A DNA stretch of 64,000 nt from Chaetoderma sp. LZ-2023a (taxonomy: Eukaryota; Mollusca; Caudofoveata; Chaetodermatida; Chaetodermatidae), in assembly GCA_034401795.1 (NCBI GenBank), contig CM067366.1, positions 82,800,116-82,864,115 of the forward strand. The letters run 5' to 3'. This document shows, in pieces, positions 21,009 to 32,760 of this stretch. Each line of letters starts with the position of its first letter. The first letter of the stretch is position 1. A model generated the notes under the pieces. That model was not told where the DNA came from. It saw only the letters and a list, made by a program, of their open reading frames with translations, and did not search any database. The translations under genes and the position numbers were made by a program.

Positions 21009-22308
21009 CTAGCGGTGGAGTAGGCTGATCCTGAGCGCCATGATAGCTAGGCCAGACACCACTCGTAGAGCTAACATGGGAAGTGGTGTCGTGTCGACTG
21101 GCTGCAGTGTCGGGGTCGGAGCTGGCATGGGAAGCGTCGTGTCGACTGCCTGCAGTGTCAGGGTTGGAATGACTGTATGGCCCGTACTACGCGTAGGTGC
21201 ATTGATATCAGTGTTGAAGCCGAAGTGGACACCGAGGGAACTCCCCTCGACTATCATGTTGTTATAGCCCCTGACTTGGCAGTCCTCGATGTCCACGATC
21301 ATGTTACTCGGAATCAACCGTAGGTGTGGTGAAATAGCAGTCAAGTTTGCGACAGGCCTTCTGCAACCCCTGCTGGAACGTAGCAATAAGACTGCTGAGA
21401 TCTGCCACGATGATCATATCTTCAACGAGACTGATGAACATTGCCTGGACCTCTGCTCCGCTGACACCATCTATGGAATGATGCAGCTGGGTCTGTGCTG
21501 TAAGGAGGCAGTAGCACAGTGCTTCCAGGGACTGGTCGATCCGAACGATCCCTGCTGGTGTGAGGCCTGAGGTGGTGTGTGGGACAAAGTACTTCCACAC
21601 ATCTGGATAGTCCTGCAGCAAGCCAGCGATGTGCATATTTTGCACCAGCGCTCCAGGGTCGGAGTCTGGATCGAACGAGAATGTCGCTGTCTTCCGACAG
21701 CCTACTCGTCGGGGTGTTTGATAGGGGAATCCTGAGTAGTCACGTCTCGGGTCACCGTACATAACCCCTAGGCCGCTGTTGTCCCCACCATGCCACCGAT
21801 AGTCTGGGTGAGCACTGAACTCTCTCTGTAGGGTGCTGGCTGCTGAGACGCTATGACTGTTGAGCTGTGGTTCAATGTCGTTTGTATCAGGGAGGCTTGC
21901 ACCCAGAGCATGGAGGATTCGTCGCACTGTGAAGTACACGTGGAATCTGAGACAGCTGGCAATGAGCACAGCTTCAGGAGTACCCGAATAGGAGTGAAGC
22001 ATGGTGGAACTTATTCCACATCCTGCCGTGGCACACCACACGGCAAAGTTCAGCTGCTGATTCCAGTATGAGAGGCTTGGAGCAGCCATCCAAGTATGAG
22101 CTTGCTTCGCATCCTTGATGGTGATGGGGCGGTTGGTCAGCGGTCGTGGGTTGATGGAGAAGCTGGTTCGGGGCCGTCCATCCACTGTGATGGAGAACGG
22201 TGTTAGCTCTGGTATATCATCAAGTAGACCTCTCAGGCCAGTCAAGGGTGTACCCAGGAGGGGCGGTTGGCTCCGGATGACTGTCGTGAGGTTCAGTGGG
22301 AAGGCCAT
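21009..22308 (-). pseudogene. Probable Polinton capsid protein gene
   Basis: The longest frame of the element (334 residues from an ATG at 22,308), with further coding-like sequence to about 21,009. Residues 1-110 carry PPLLGTPLTGLRGLLDDIPE and SYWNQQLNFAVWCATAGCGI, blocks I associate with a conserved structural gene of animal Polintons. The downstream stretch contains MIVDIEDCQVRGYNNMIVEG. Whether it is the major (double jelly-roll) or minor capsid protein cannot be decided by eye. Treated as a fossil. Confidence 0.5.
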
Positions 22309-22972
22309 CTATACTGGTGTTCTTAAAGCTACCGTACAGGCAGCACACCATTTGTAGTCGTCTCGACTCCAGAGACCGCCGAGGTGACCCCGCCGTAACA
22401 TCCCGTTTTTTAGCTCCTCCATATCAACCCGCCCGCTGGAGCCTTTGAGGTATTGCTGTCGCACTTTAGGTTTCTCTGTGTGGTACAGGGCTTGGACCTT
22501 CAATATATGGTGGTACTCTTCATCGGTGACCCGTTCATCCTCGAGAGCTTTGCTGACAGACTCGTCGATAGTTCGTAGCATACTCTGTGCCAGTGTCACG
22601 TACCTAGCATGCTTCTCCAGCCTCCTTGTGATCTGCCGCTGCCCCACCACCAAGCCCGTGGCCAAGACAGTGGCGGCTAGTGTCACGCCACCCCGCGGGA
22701 TGGTGACGAGGGCACCCACCCCTGTAGCGAGTGGCCACAGCTGCCACACCAGCACTGGCTCCAATCACACCCGCAGCAGTGGTTGCACGCGCGAGTACGT
22801 TGTATGCTGTCTTATATCGCCTGCGCCTTCTGCTATACTTTTCTGCCTCATGGACGGGATTCTGCCTGATGGTATCTATCTGCTGGAGTCGCCAGCCGTG
22901 GATGGTACCGCCCTCGTCTGCAGTCAGGGAGGGGTATGGTTCTGGTTGCTTCCACCACTCTGATTTTGCCAT
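22309..22972 (-). pseudogene. Polinton-associated protein with central hydrophobic Gly/Ala segment
   Basis: Minus-strand coding directly upstream of the capsid frame, starting at an ATG (22,972). It has a basic segment (KYSRRRRRYKTAYNVL), then a hydrophobic Gly/Ala/Val-rich segment (TTAAGVIGASAGVAAVATRY; LATGVGALVTIPRGGVTLAA), then a charged helical tail (SVSKALEDERVTDEEYHHIL). Proteins of this build are familiar as uncharacterised Polinton or virus-like genes in invertebrates. It is broken. Confidence 0.45.
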
Positions 22973-23014
22973 ACTATATCTGGAGCCTTAAACGGCATCA
23001 CCTGCAGAATCTGC

Positions 23015-23404
23015 TCATGATTCATAGAAGGGTTCATTTTGAGAGCCTGGCGAACCATACCAGCTTTTGGTGTTGAGACAGACGTCTTTTAGACAGCGGT
23101 CATCCAGCACTATGCCGGGTGCCAGTAGCTTTCTGAGACGTGACATCTGGAACTTCACCTTATCACCAAGATAGTAGGTCCGCCGCTGGATGGCTTTCTT
23201 GGTCTTACACTTCTGTGCCATCTCCTCTTTCCACTGTATGACATCTGGCTCATCCTCGCCTGAGAAGACACCTGGCTCATCCTCGTCTGTGAAGACATCT
23301 GGCTCATCGTCGTCTGACAAACAAGAATCCTGCGCCCCGCTTACTCTCCTCCAGGAGGGCCTGCTAGTATTGGAAATTTTCAGTGTTCCTTCGCCTCCTT
23401 GCAA
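23015..23404 (-). CDS. Polinton-associated acidic-repeat protein
   Basis: An open frame of about 129 residues. Near residues 30-55 there are three acidic tandem units with the core DEPDVF, encoded by 33 bp repeats at about 23,230-23,320. The C-terminal half is basic (KCKTKKAIQRRTYYLGDKVK). Function unknown; the acidic-then-basic build would suit a nucleic-acid or scaffold protein but nothing proves it. Confidence 0.4.
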   Translation of the reverse strand: MQGGEGTLKISNTSRPSWRRVSGAQDSCLSDDDEPDVFTDEDEPGVFSGEDEPDVIQWKEEMAQKCKTKKAIQRRTYYLGDKVKFQMSRLRKLLAPGIVLDDRCLKDVCLNTKSWYGSPGSQNEPFYES

Positions 23405-23582
23405 GGCTTGCGTTCTGTTGATACCAGTTCTCCTGCTGTAGTCGCTCTCCTTCTTGTTACAGTGCGAGCCCCTGTTCTTTTAAGGCCTTTATCTGTGCAG
23501 GGGTCATGAAGGGGCAAACCGCTTTCTTCATCATCTCGGCCAAGGTCAGATAATGCTGGTATGATATCATGTTGTCGTCAGG

Positions 23583-23879
23583 TCAATGAGTAATAAGTGT
23601 AAACTCCATATGGGCGTCTGATACCCCATCCGTGCTGGCATATATGTTAATGGAGGGGCTGTCAAACAGGTGATTTACAGGTGTGAACAGGCTAGGACTG
23701 ATAGCTTTCCATAGGTTGCTGTTGGTAACTGGGAGATACTCTATCACGTCCTGGCCGACTTCTACTAGTGAGCTGCTGTGTGCACTACCCGGAACCTGAT
23801 GTAGCACATCGGCGTGTATGTATGTTGTGGCCCGCTGGGGCACCTCGAAGAGGACCCATTCTACACAGTACTGTACCAC
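23583..23879 (-). CDS. Polinton-associated unknown frame
   Basis: A 98-residue minus-strand frame with beta-rich composition (YCVEWVLFEVPQRATTYIHA ... SINIYASTDGVSDAHMEFTL). It could belong to a second jelly-roll structural protein, but no diagnostic motif is visible and the frame is short. Confidence 0.3.
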   Translation of the reverse strand: MVQYCVEWVLFEVPQRATTYIHADVLHQVPGSAHSSSLVEVGQDVIEYLPVTNSNLWKAISPSLFTPVNHLFDSPSINIYASTDGVSDAHMEFTLITH

Positions 23880-23984
23880 CCGTCCCCCCTCCAGAGGGTG
23901 AGATTACGTTCTCACCACCGGAGAGCAGCAGTCGGACAATCGGCATAGTTATATTTCCTGTTTAAACCCCTTCTATAGCGTGCT

Positions 23985-24930
23985 ATGGAACCCATATTTG
24001 CTCACTCGACTGGTCTTGCTGACCTGGCAGATGTGTATGCAGTTGATGATGCCAAGGTAGAAGAGAGCGATGGCAAGTCATTCGCCCTACAGTACGAAGC
24101 AAGCTCAAAGGCATTCTCCCTCCACCCCATTGACCTAAAGGATGTGTCGAAATGGTGCCTGGGCTGCAACATAGATGGCCACAAGATTGTATTTAGGTAT
24201 GATTTCCCGAAGAGGAAGTACATCCTCGAGCCATTGATTGAGGTCTCGGATACAGAGGTGGCAGACATCAACACCCTAAATGACGACCTCAGCTTTCATC
24301 TGGTCAAACCCTATTCAAGTGGTGCCCCACCGATGATCCATGAGGGTCTTCCAGACCCTGGCAAACCTGCAGTTCATGTTTGAGAAGAATGAAGTGTGGT
24401 ACTGCGCTGGACCTGGTGGTAACTGGCAAACATGGTTGCCACTATATAGACCTCCCGCAGTCATTGACATAGAGGTTACTCCCCTCTCCACTGTTGTGAA
24501 AAAGGATGGGAAAGTTCGAAATCGCTACAATCGGGGATCATCCTTCCTCACCTACATAGGTGAAGCTGTCTCCCTGACGAGGGTGGGTCACCAGATCGGG
24601 GTTACAGGTGGAAAGCTCCTGCTGTGTCGTCCATTCGATGGCCCAGAAGAAGCTGTTAACCTCCAGGAGGGCATCCTACGGGTAGATGGTGTGTCACATG
24701 TCACCAAAGCCAAGGGTGCTGTTAAACTGCTTCAGCGAGTCGGCCTCACTAGCCCGCAAATGACTCATATAGTCCTAGAGCTACGTTTCTTAGCCGGCGG
24801 CAAAGTGAAGCAGCTAGCCCCTGCCCCTGAGGGGATGAAGATCACTATCAAACCGGATGAAGCAGGGCTCGATATGGCACATATATTTCTCGAGGGGTTC
24901 ACTCTGTTCAGTTTAACTCTTCATGTATAG
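23985..24930 (+). pseudogene. Polinton-associated unknown gene, broken
   Basis: Plus-strand coding that starts at an ATG (23,985) and continues to about 24,930. Recognisable pieces include SKWCLGCNIDGHKIVFRYDF and, further on, EVWYCAGPGGNWQTWLPLYR and RYNRGSSFLTYIGEAVSLTR. The composition suggests a beta-rich structural protein. No family was identified. It is divergent from the minus-strand cluster to its left. Confidence 0.45.
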
Positions 24931-24953
24931 ACAGGATTCTCATCATACTGCTC

Positions 24954-25346
24954 ATGCTGGCGTCTACAGCAGTGGCACAGGGCGCTGAGACTGCCATGAT
25001 ATTGGATGCTAAGTGGGCCCACTTCCAGGATGCCCCCCCCCCCCCCTACAATCCTTGGGTCGACCCCTTACGGGGAAACATTTACGACCGCTTTCAACCA
25101 CGTGAAGAGATCGAGTCTGTCTGCCACTTCTATGGTGCGGAGAGGGTAGGATGTGGTTGTCTGCTGGAGACACCTGCTCAGCACCAGATTCTTTGTGTAA
25201 CATGTGAACATGCCAGAGTCTGCCGTGGTGCAAATGCTAAGCACTTTAGCCTCCTACCAGGTAAGCGTTGTCAAGGTAGATGGAAGACATCATGGGTGGT
25301 CCCATCATGCCGATGCGACTCTGGCAGAGACTACGTATTTGTCTGA
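24954..25346 (+). CDS. Possible secreted cysteine-rich protein at the Polinton edge
   Basis: A 130-residue frame with an ATG at 24,954; the frame is also open upstream and there encodes RILIILL just before LASTAVAQGAE, giving a convincing signal-peptide-like start. A proline run follows (DAPPPPYNPW), then a cysteine-rich region with CHFYGAERVGCGCLLETP, CVTCEHARVC and a C-terminal CRCDSG. A C run of about 14 bases within the gene (near 25,027-25,040) makes the frame uncertain. Function unknown. Confidence 0.4.
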   Translation: MLASTAVAQGAETAMILDAKWAHFQDAPPPPYNPWVDPLRGNIYDRFQPREEIESVCHFYGAERVGCGCLLETPAQHQILCVTCEHARVCRGANAKHFSLLPGKRCQGRWKTSWVVPSCRCDSGRDYVFV

Positions 25347-25503
25347 GCCTACACAGAATAGAGGCCGGCCACTGGCCGGTATCCTGAGGAGGTTCTCCCG
25401 GGCAGTGGGGTCCGCACGGGAGTTTTATTTTCGCCACAGCCTTCCATGTCAGCAGCTCCCATCTCGACCACGAACATCACGTCTCAAATTCCTATGCCCC
25501 AGG

Positions 25504-25775
25504 GATTGAGGGGACAGTGGGGGCCACGGATCGCCGAACGTCGGCCAGTTGAGGTCGGTGGTATCATTTTAATTCCGACCGGGATTAAATCACTTCATTC
25601 TCGTGGTACCGATCAGGACCAGAATGAAAGGCAAACACCAACCACATGTCTCCCCAACCCTAAGTCCCCAGTGATTATGAGGGCAGTGGGGGCCACGGAT
25701 CGCTGATCGGCTGCAAGTTGAGGGAGGTGGTATCATTTTAATTCCGACTACTACTGCATAGAAGCGCTGGCGCAT
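25504..25775. repeat. Two direct copies of an ~80 bp block at the Polinton's right edge
   Basis: A GAGGGGACAGTGGGGGCCAC...GGTGGTATCATTTTAATTCC block occurs at about 25,508-25,578 and again at about 25,679-25,749, spaced 171 bp. It was not found at the left side of the Polinton, so it is not a terminal repeat of that element. Confidence 0.6.
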
Positions 25776-26440
25776 ACCAGCCAAATTTGGTTAAAAGCTG
25801 CCAAGCGGTTTAGGAGATACACTCCATTTAAAAGAATTTCCAGAAAATCCCAAGATGGCCGCGAAAAAGATTCACCAATCAAAATTCTGAAAAGAAGTTA
25901 TGTAGCCTACCACCATAGGATCCTTCCAGCCAAATTTGATTAAAATCTGCCAAAGATATTATACCTTTTAAAGGATTTGCAGATCATTTTCAGAAAATGG
26001 CAGTAAAAAAATTGACCAATAAAATCCTGAATTTCTTAATCCTACCACCATAAGATCCTTCAAGCCAAATTTCGTTAATCCAAGATGGCCACACAAAAAT
26101 GAAGCAATCAAACTTCTGAATAAAGTTCCGAAGCCTACCCACATAGGATCTTTCCAGACAAATTTTATACAAATCCACCAATCAGTTTCGGAAGAACTTT
26201 TCGGAAAATCAAAGATGGTTGGCAATAAAATTGGCCAATGAAAATTCTGAAGACGTTCTAGAGCTTATGACCATAGAATTCTTGCATTTAAATTTCAGTA
26301 CAATTTTCCATGCGGTTTAGGCCGAGATAGGTTTTAAAACAAAAGTTGACTAACACACAGATGATCGAGTAACGGACGAGGCATGGTTGCCATGGCATAA
26401 ACTGACTTGCCCATTCTGTCTAGGTGAGCTAAAATGCAAA
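25776..26440. repeat. Dispersed compound repeat, second type
   Basis: About five diverged units of 100-150 bp with CCAAATTTGGTTAAAAGCTG, CAAGATGGCCGCGAAAAA and CACCATAGGATCCTTCCAGC blocks. It ends at 26,424 with TCTAGGTGAGCTAAAATGC, similar to the ends of the 8,249-9,985 repeat. No coding capacity. Confidence 0.6.
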
Positions 26441-26838
26441 TGCAAATCTGATGGTGAAATTATCTCTATTTCGCAAAGAAACTAGAGTATTTGCTATTTA
26501 GTGGTTGCTTGCAATTCATCAATACTTCTGGCTAAACAACCAGAACGCAGAAATGTGCAATGTTTTGCCTGTAACGGCATGGATAGTGTGGATTGCAAAA
26601 GTAAACTTGGCATGATTCATAATACATATATTGATCGAATACAGTCTGATCTTGATGAAATTAGTAATGTGTATAGTACCCTTGCATAACACTGTTGTAA
26701 AATTAGGTTAATATCCATTGAGCCATTGTTGACCTGAAATGTGGTTGCAATGCAACCATGAAGCTCGCCTTTACAATGATCTATGAAGCTTGACTTCAAA
26801 CACAAAATAAATATAGACAGCTTATCAATACACTTATT
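26441..26838. other. Intergenic, one weak exon-like stretch
   Basis: AT-rich sequence. A 62-residue plus-strand frame (about 26,501-26,689) contains VQCFACNGMDSVDC, faintly like the start of a Ly6/uPAR domain, but splice sites and the rest of the domain are not evident. Otherwise nothing is seen. Confidence 0.3.
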
Positions 26839-28619
26839 AACAAGAGGCCCAATGGCCTGTGGACCATTAGGATTTGAACCATTTGCATCTAAGTAGATGT
26901 ACATGATGGATAATTTCCACAAAATCCAAGATGACCACCAAAGAAATTGACCAATTGAAATTCTCATTTGATTTCCTGAAGCATATCGTCATAGGATCAT
27001 TCCAACCAAGTTTGGTTTAAGTCTAATCATTGATTAAGTAGTAGTGGCGATTTAAACTCTGCTGGAAAATATGTGGAAAATCCAAGATCCCTGCCGAAAA
27101 AATTGAACAATCGATAAATCCAAGATGGTCACCAGATTGACCAATCAAAATTCTATATACAAATTCTGAAGCCTAGTCCTATTGGGTCCTTCCAGCCCAA
27201 TTAAGATGAAATCCGGAAAGCCATTAATGAAGAGTAGCGTTTTGACAATTCACGGCAAATTTGTCATAAAATCTGTTTTCACCCAAAATATTTTACAAGT
27301 TCTGAAGCTTGCCCATATAGGGTCATTCCTGCCACAAGCTGAAATTCGCCCAGTGGTTAATGAAGATTTTGACTATTGTTTTTACCAAGGTCAGTGACCT
27401 TGATGTTTGACCTCAACATTATTGTGGGATGTTGTGTCCTTATATGGAAGCATGGGCCAAATATGATTAACCAAACCTGAAATATAAATAGAAAAGTTGA
27501 GCTAAACGGAAAACGTTAATGACATTGACCTTTTGACCACAAGTCCTTTGTGAGATGCTGTGTCATTATTAGGAAGCATGTGCCCAAGTCTGGCTCCAGT
27601 ATGATTAAACAAACCTGAGATATAAACAGAAAAGTTGAGCTAAACAAAAATTGGACGGTCATGACGCCATCACCGCCGGTGCCGAGCCGGATGACATACA
27701 GGGTATTGCAATAGTTCGTATTACTTTTACCTTGGGGTCAAATGAATGGTTCATAAAAAACCTTAGACTAAAAAAAACTAAAAAATAATCAAGTCCAAAA
27801 CCGTGAAAAAGTAGGCAAAATTCCGAAAAATCAAATTAATGCTTACCTAGTTGATGAAAAACTGTACACATTTTTACATTAATTAATGCACAATAAGCAC
27901 AATTGGTCCATTAGGCAAGCATAACTGTTGCCATAGACAAATGGTCCTTATCATTATTCACCAATGAGGCAATCATCCTTACCAATAATCCAATAATATT
28001 GGTGTCCTTGACACTTTTGACCAATGTGGGCAGCCAACCCTGACATTATTGACCTAGAAGATGATATTTACCAATGGGACAATAGTTATAGTAAAGAAAA
28101 TTGGATGAGGAAATGCAAGAATATTGGTGTTATTGTCATTCTTGACCAATGGGAAAAGTACCATAGATTAATGGGGCGGCCATCACTGACACTACTGACC
28201 AATGGTCCAAGTGTCACAATACTGACACTTATCCAAGAAGTGATGGTGAGGTTACAGTAAAACATTCGGATGAGGAAATGCAAGAATATTGGCATGATTG
28301 AGCAATGGGTAAAGTAGCATTGATCAGTGGGGCAGCCATCCCTGACATCAATTGTCAAATGATTAAAGTGTACTAACGGAACATTTCTGCCAAATCTTGT
28401 TTTAATCCATTAACAATGTAGGAAACCTGACACAGACATTTCTCAATACAGTTTAATAATTAAAAACAACATAAAAAGCCAGCGTTATGTCCTTGTCTCA
28501 AGTCGTGACCTATTCATATTCATACTGCAAATAGATATTGGTTAAAGGAACATATCTGCTTAATTTGGTTTTAAACCATCAACAATTGACGAAACAAATG
28601 TACTTTAACCATATGGTTG
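26839..28619. repeat. Dispersed compound repeat with internal duplications
   Basis: Begins AACAAGAGGCCCAATGGCCT, the reverse complement of the GGGCCTCTTGTT end seen at 9,985. Internal repeats include a ~140 bp block starting near 27,396 and 27,528 (GGGATGTTGTGTCCTTAT-like, then AAACCTGAAATATAAAT) and a ~185 bp block near 28,090 and 28,270 (TGGATGAGGAAATGCAAGAA). No gene is seen. Confidence 0.55.
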
Positions 28620-29057
28620 AATAGTTTGTATTAGTCTGCTTGATAACATCCATGCAGTCAATTGGAACATCTCCGGTCCGTCGTGGAGATACAGACCTTT
28701 GTTCTGAGAGATCAGCTCCCTTCTGTCTAGATTGGATTTCAGACCAGAAGGTCCAGGCAGGTCTGTAAACCAGGATCGGCGTGGCCAATGAGGGGCGATC
28801 AGTAGTAGTACTTGGCATATGCCCTCTCTTATCTTTGCCAGAACTTCGACTGAGAGCGTCCGCTAGGATGTTCAGTCTTCCTGGAATGTGTGCTGCCCGA
28901 AGAATAATATTCTACTCTTGGCACCACAGCAGAAGGTTCTATATCATCATACACAACTCTGGTGATCTCGTCCCGCCTTGGCGGTTCAAATAAGACACCA
29001 TTGTTGAGTTGTCTGTCCTGACCAGACAATATTGTTTTGGATTAAGTTCTCGAATTT

Positions 29058-30128
29058 TCAAAGTGCTAATGCCACCGCTAATAATTCGAGAACATTTATG
29101 TGTTTCTGCGCATTGCTCCAATCCCATTCCCCTGACACTGACAGATCGTCCTGTACTGCTCCCAACCCGTCGTCGATGCATCTGTAAAGATGGACATCTG
29201 CGGTTGAGGAGGTTGTAGAGGAACACCTCGCAGGAGATTCTGTTCTGATAACCACAACTGAAGATGGAATATCAATGGTTCTTTTACTGGAATCCTCAGA
29301 GACAATGGTTCCGTTCTCTGAGACCAGAATGACATTAAGGACATCTGAATTGGCCTGCGCCTGAGTGCCACATAAGGAACACAGTAAACCCAGTATTCTG
29401 AGAAATTGACGCACCATCAGATAGGCTCCTAGAGAAACTGACTCCAGAACTGCAATCAAACTCTTGACTCTGCTCTCCACCGGAAAAGCTACACCGGAAA
29501 AGCTACACCATCCCTGAGATTGAAAAGTATTCCCAGATACACAAACTCCTGGGATGGAGTAAATTCTGATTTCTCTAGATTCACAATCCATCCTTGGTCC
29601 TTCAATAAGGACAGGACTACCGTAAGATTGTTGCACAGAGTGACTGGATTCCCCGCCTTCAGCAGTCAGTCGTCTATGTAAGTATGAACAGCTTTGTTTC
29701 TCCTGCGAAGATAAGAAGTCATGGCGAGAACCACTTTGGTGAAGACCCTCGGTGCTGTGGTCAGACCGAACGGTAACGCATTGAATTCCCAAACATTGTT
29801 TTGGATCTGAAAAGGAATTGACATTGGAATATGAAAATATGCATCCTTCAAATCTACTGATAATGCCCACATGCCTTTTCTCAGCCCTGCCATCACCGCT
29901 GCCACAGTTTCCATCTCGAATTTTGGTGAGAGAATGAATTTGTTCAGCAGTTTGAGGTTGAGTATCGGTCTCCAACCTCTGGTGCATTTCGGAATGAGGA
30001 AAATTATTGAACAGAAGCCCATGGAGGACTGATTGCGGACTAAATGAATCGCGTTCATCTGCTGAAGAGATTTGATTTCTGAGCAAATGGCATCTAGACG
30101 ATCGGATTCCCTTGGAACGGGAGTCCAT
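29058..30128 (-). pseudogene. DIRS-D reverse transcriptase and RNase H region
   Basis: Part of fossil D. The RT is recognised by GWRPILNLKLLNKF, MWALSVDLKDAYFHIPM and ALPFGLTTAPRVFTKVVLAM, with a YIDD box near 29,666-29,680. RNase H is recognised by MSIFTDASTTGWEQYR (about 29,150-29,200) and RTDNSTMVSYLNRQGGTRS (about 28,975-29,030). The region is broken. Confidence 0.7.
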
Positions 30129-30389
30129 ACTGGAATCGATGTTAATGGAACTAATGATTAACGGATGAGCCAGTCCAGTTCATAGCCGTTTCTTAGCCAA
30201 TGACATACTAAACACTCTTGCATGACCTGTTCCCACTGGTTTGAGAACATTTGAACTCTGCCTCCGACAGTAGGAATCTGCACTCAGCTCGCGATCGATA
30301 TTGCACGATAAGATGTTAATTCGCTTGGGTGAAGATTCTCGACTCCCTTCATTCCTGGTGTCACCGGAGCGGGTCTCTCTGGAAACCCA

Positions 30390-32365
30390 TCAGGACCATC
30401 CCCCATGGCCACCTTGCTGCTTCTTGGAATATGTCGGCCTGGGACCGCCGCCATGGCTATCCGTATGGTAGCCACTGCGACCCGAGCCGCCACCCTTCCT
30501 ATCATCTTCATACGGCCTCTTATTACAGGACTTGTATGCGGATGAACAGCCAGGTCCCTGTGAACCGGATGCCCGATGGGTATCATAGCCAGAAGGATGG
30601 ATGGGCGATCTCTGGCGTTGCCTCTGTTGCTCTTGCTGATGCTGCTTGTAGGACTGCTGTGGCTGACTCCTCTTCGTCGACTTCCATGACTTGCTGACTA
30701 CTTCCTGCTCTGCGACCATTGACGCAACTTTGGAAAGAGCTTGCCGTACCAAGCCGCCAAACAAGCCCGGACCAATGAAGGGCGCAGAAGAAAATGCAGC
30801 CCTCATCTCTGGTCCTGGTTCTATGCAATTGAGAACCATTCTCCGCTGCTCCGCCAATGATCTAGTGATCACCCTGGCCAGGAAATCTTGGGACAAGCAC
30901 ATGGTGTCCCGGATAACTCCAGGAGCAGCCTCTGGCACTTCCCTACCTTCCGCCACGCAGGTCAGCATACCCTGCAGAACGGTGCAACCATGTGAGAGTG
31001 CAGCCATAGCCGCTCTCGCCACATCATCAATGAGAGTCAACTCATTAAAAGGATTGGGAAACCAAGGGTCGAGAATAACCATTGGATTTTCCAGCCAATG
31101 GTCTATTCAATGCTTCTCTTTCCCCGACTGAAAGCTAAGGAACACGAGCATATTGATGATAGGCCTGCTCCGGAAAGCGGACCCTACTCATTATTCCCTT
31201 AGGGGCCTTGGGCAGCGAGAAATTCGGGGAGCGTCGGCACTAGCCGCTCACTCTGACATCCTCTCCATCGCCAGATCGCACTGAGATCCTTGATCCGATG
31301 CCAACCCGAGACAGTCGGACATCCAGCCAAGGACCTGCACCCGCACCAGCTTCGGTGCAAAAGGATGATTCATCCATCAATGGACTACCATTCTCATCCT
31401 CCTTCTCGCCCTTAGATGAGTAAGCCACCGATTATCCATGCTGAGAGCTACGGACCAAACTTCCATTATGAAGTGGATCCGTGGCTCGACTACTTACAGC
31501 TCCAGTATCCAGCAAATCGCCAGATACGGATTTCCCGCAATCCATCGGCTCCATCACGGGAGCCGGGACTATGGCCGCTACCACGGCAGGAGATGGAACT
31601 CCGAGAGGAGCCATCACAACCGCCTCCGTGATGCCAATGGAAGCCATAAAACACGGCTCTAGCGGCAATCTGGACTGAGCGAAATCCGGGTGAAAAATGC
31701 CCGATGGAATGTCGACATCTCCACCCAGCTGGCAAACCCGTACAAAGCCTGTGGGTGACCCACAGGAAGTACCGGTATCTGCCACCTGAGAAAGCTCCGG
31801 CATGCCAGAATCTTCCATTCGGAGGATATCTTCCTCCTCTGCCGTCGGCTCTTGACAGGTGCTTGTCCTGCCACAGAACTGGCCGGACCACCAATAGGTA
31901 ATCCTTCACCAGGCTGCATCGTCAGGATCGTGGCCTGGAAAGACTTGAACATCGCCTTGAATTGGGCGCCCAAATACCACCAATAGGTAATCCTTCACCA
32001 GGCTGCATCGTCAGGATCGTGGCCTGGAAAGACTTGAACATCGCCTTGAATTGGGCGCCCAAATACCCAAGCCCGAGTCCATACGCTCTTCAAGACCTTT
32101 TACTGATGCCTGATCCACTTTGGTCGCCTTGTCCTTTGCGATCCTCTCCAAATGCGCACGCCGCCAACTCCGACGACCACTTCGCACATACATCGCAAGG
32201 ACTTCCAACCTTGCACTCTCGCGCAGGCAACACAGTGATGACCGAACATTTCATGAAGCGGTTGCAGCGCTGACAGAGCATGTCAGGCGGGGCCTTCCCT
32301 TTCTGCGAATACAGAATAGGAATTAAAATGCTGCACATGATAATATGATGATGAGCAACACGCAC
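30390..32365 (-). pseudogene. DIRS-D gag-like region
   Basis: Part of fossil D. The C-terminal half (30,390-31,082) matches the DIRS gag pattern: VARAAMAALSHGCTVLQGML, then FIGPGLFGGLVRQALSKV, then a Gln/Arg/Gly-rich basic tail. The N-terminal end has a cysteine cluster (MLCQRCNRFMKCSV, CDVCAKW) near 32,200-32,290, at the place where A has its zinc-binding-like cysteines. Broken. Confidence 0.6.
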
Positions 32366-32760
32366 AATTTACTTGATTGTAATATAAATCAATTACAAAA
32401 CATTATCTTTCTCTTAAATTAATGATAATCAAGTTTTAGGCAGGAAATATTTGAAAATTTTTAGAGTGGAAATTTTATAAACACAACTTGGTAATTAACT
32501 AACGTTAAAATAGTCAAGAAATAAAGACTGATCACTACATACACCCTCGCCAATGAAGCGAGAGCTAAAGAACGGCCTAAAACAGAGTAAATAGACATGC
32601 CAAGCCAAAACAACACGTTAATCATGGGCACCGCCATCTTGGCTATGGGCGCATCCATCTTGGAAGGAACCGATTCGCAAGAGAAATTAACCGAGTACCC
32701 GGATAAGAATAACCGGTTAATGGGTAACGGAGCGACTCCAACAATGGCTACCATTTAAAA

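Larger units (their letters stand above)
14091..25509. mobile_element. Polinton/Maverick element, broken fossil
   Basis: About 11.4 kb with the Polinton gene set on both strands: integrase, protein-primed family B DNA polymerase, FtsK/HerA-like packaging ATPase, a probable capsid gene and several unknown genes. GC content is higher than in the flanks. Long terminal inverted repeats and a 6 bp target duplication, usual for the family, were not found, so both limits are the limits of recognisable coding. It carries many breaks (at least ten by eye) and looks old and inactive. The adenovirus-type protease was not recognised. Confidence 0.8.
28630..32760 (-). mobile_element. DIRS-type retroelement D, broken fossil
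   Basis: A minus-strand DIRS relative with a gag-like region, reverse transcriptase and RNase H recognisable; the tyrosine recombinase part was not found. Its proteins are clearly more distant from A, B and C than those are from each other, so it is a separate family. Inverted ends and an internal complementary region were not found. It is broken, with several breaks, and looks the oldest of the DIRS elements here. Limits are those of recognisable sequence. Confidence 0.7.

Noticed and set aside
14091-25509. Integrated DNA virus or bacterial contamination
   Set aside because: Integrase plus protein-primed polymerase B plus packaging ATPase is the Polinton set, and the flanks are ordinary repeats of the host genome.
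26501-26689. Ly6/uPAR-like exon (VQCFACNGMDSVDC)
   Set aside because: Only one cysteine pair fits, with no convincing splice sites or further exons.
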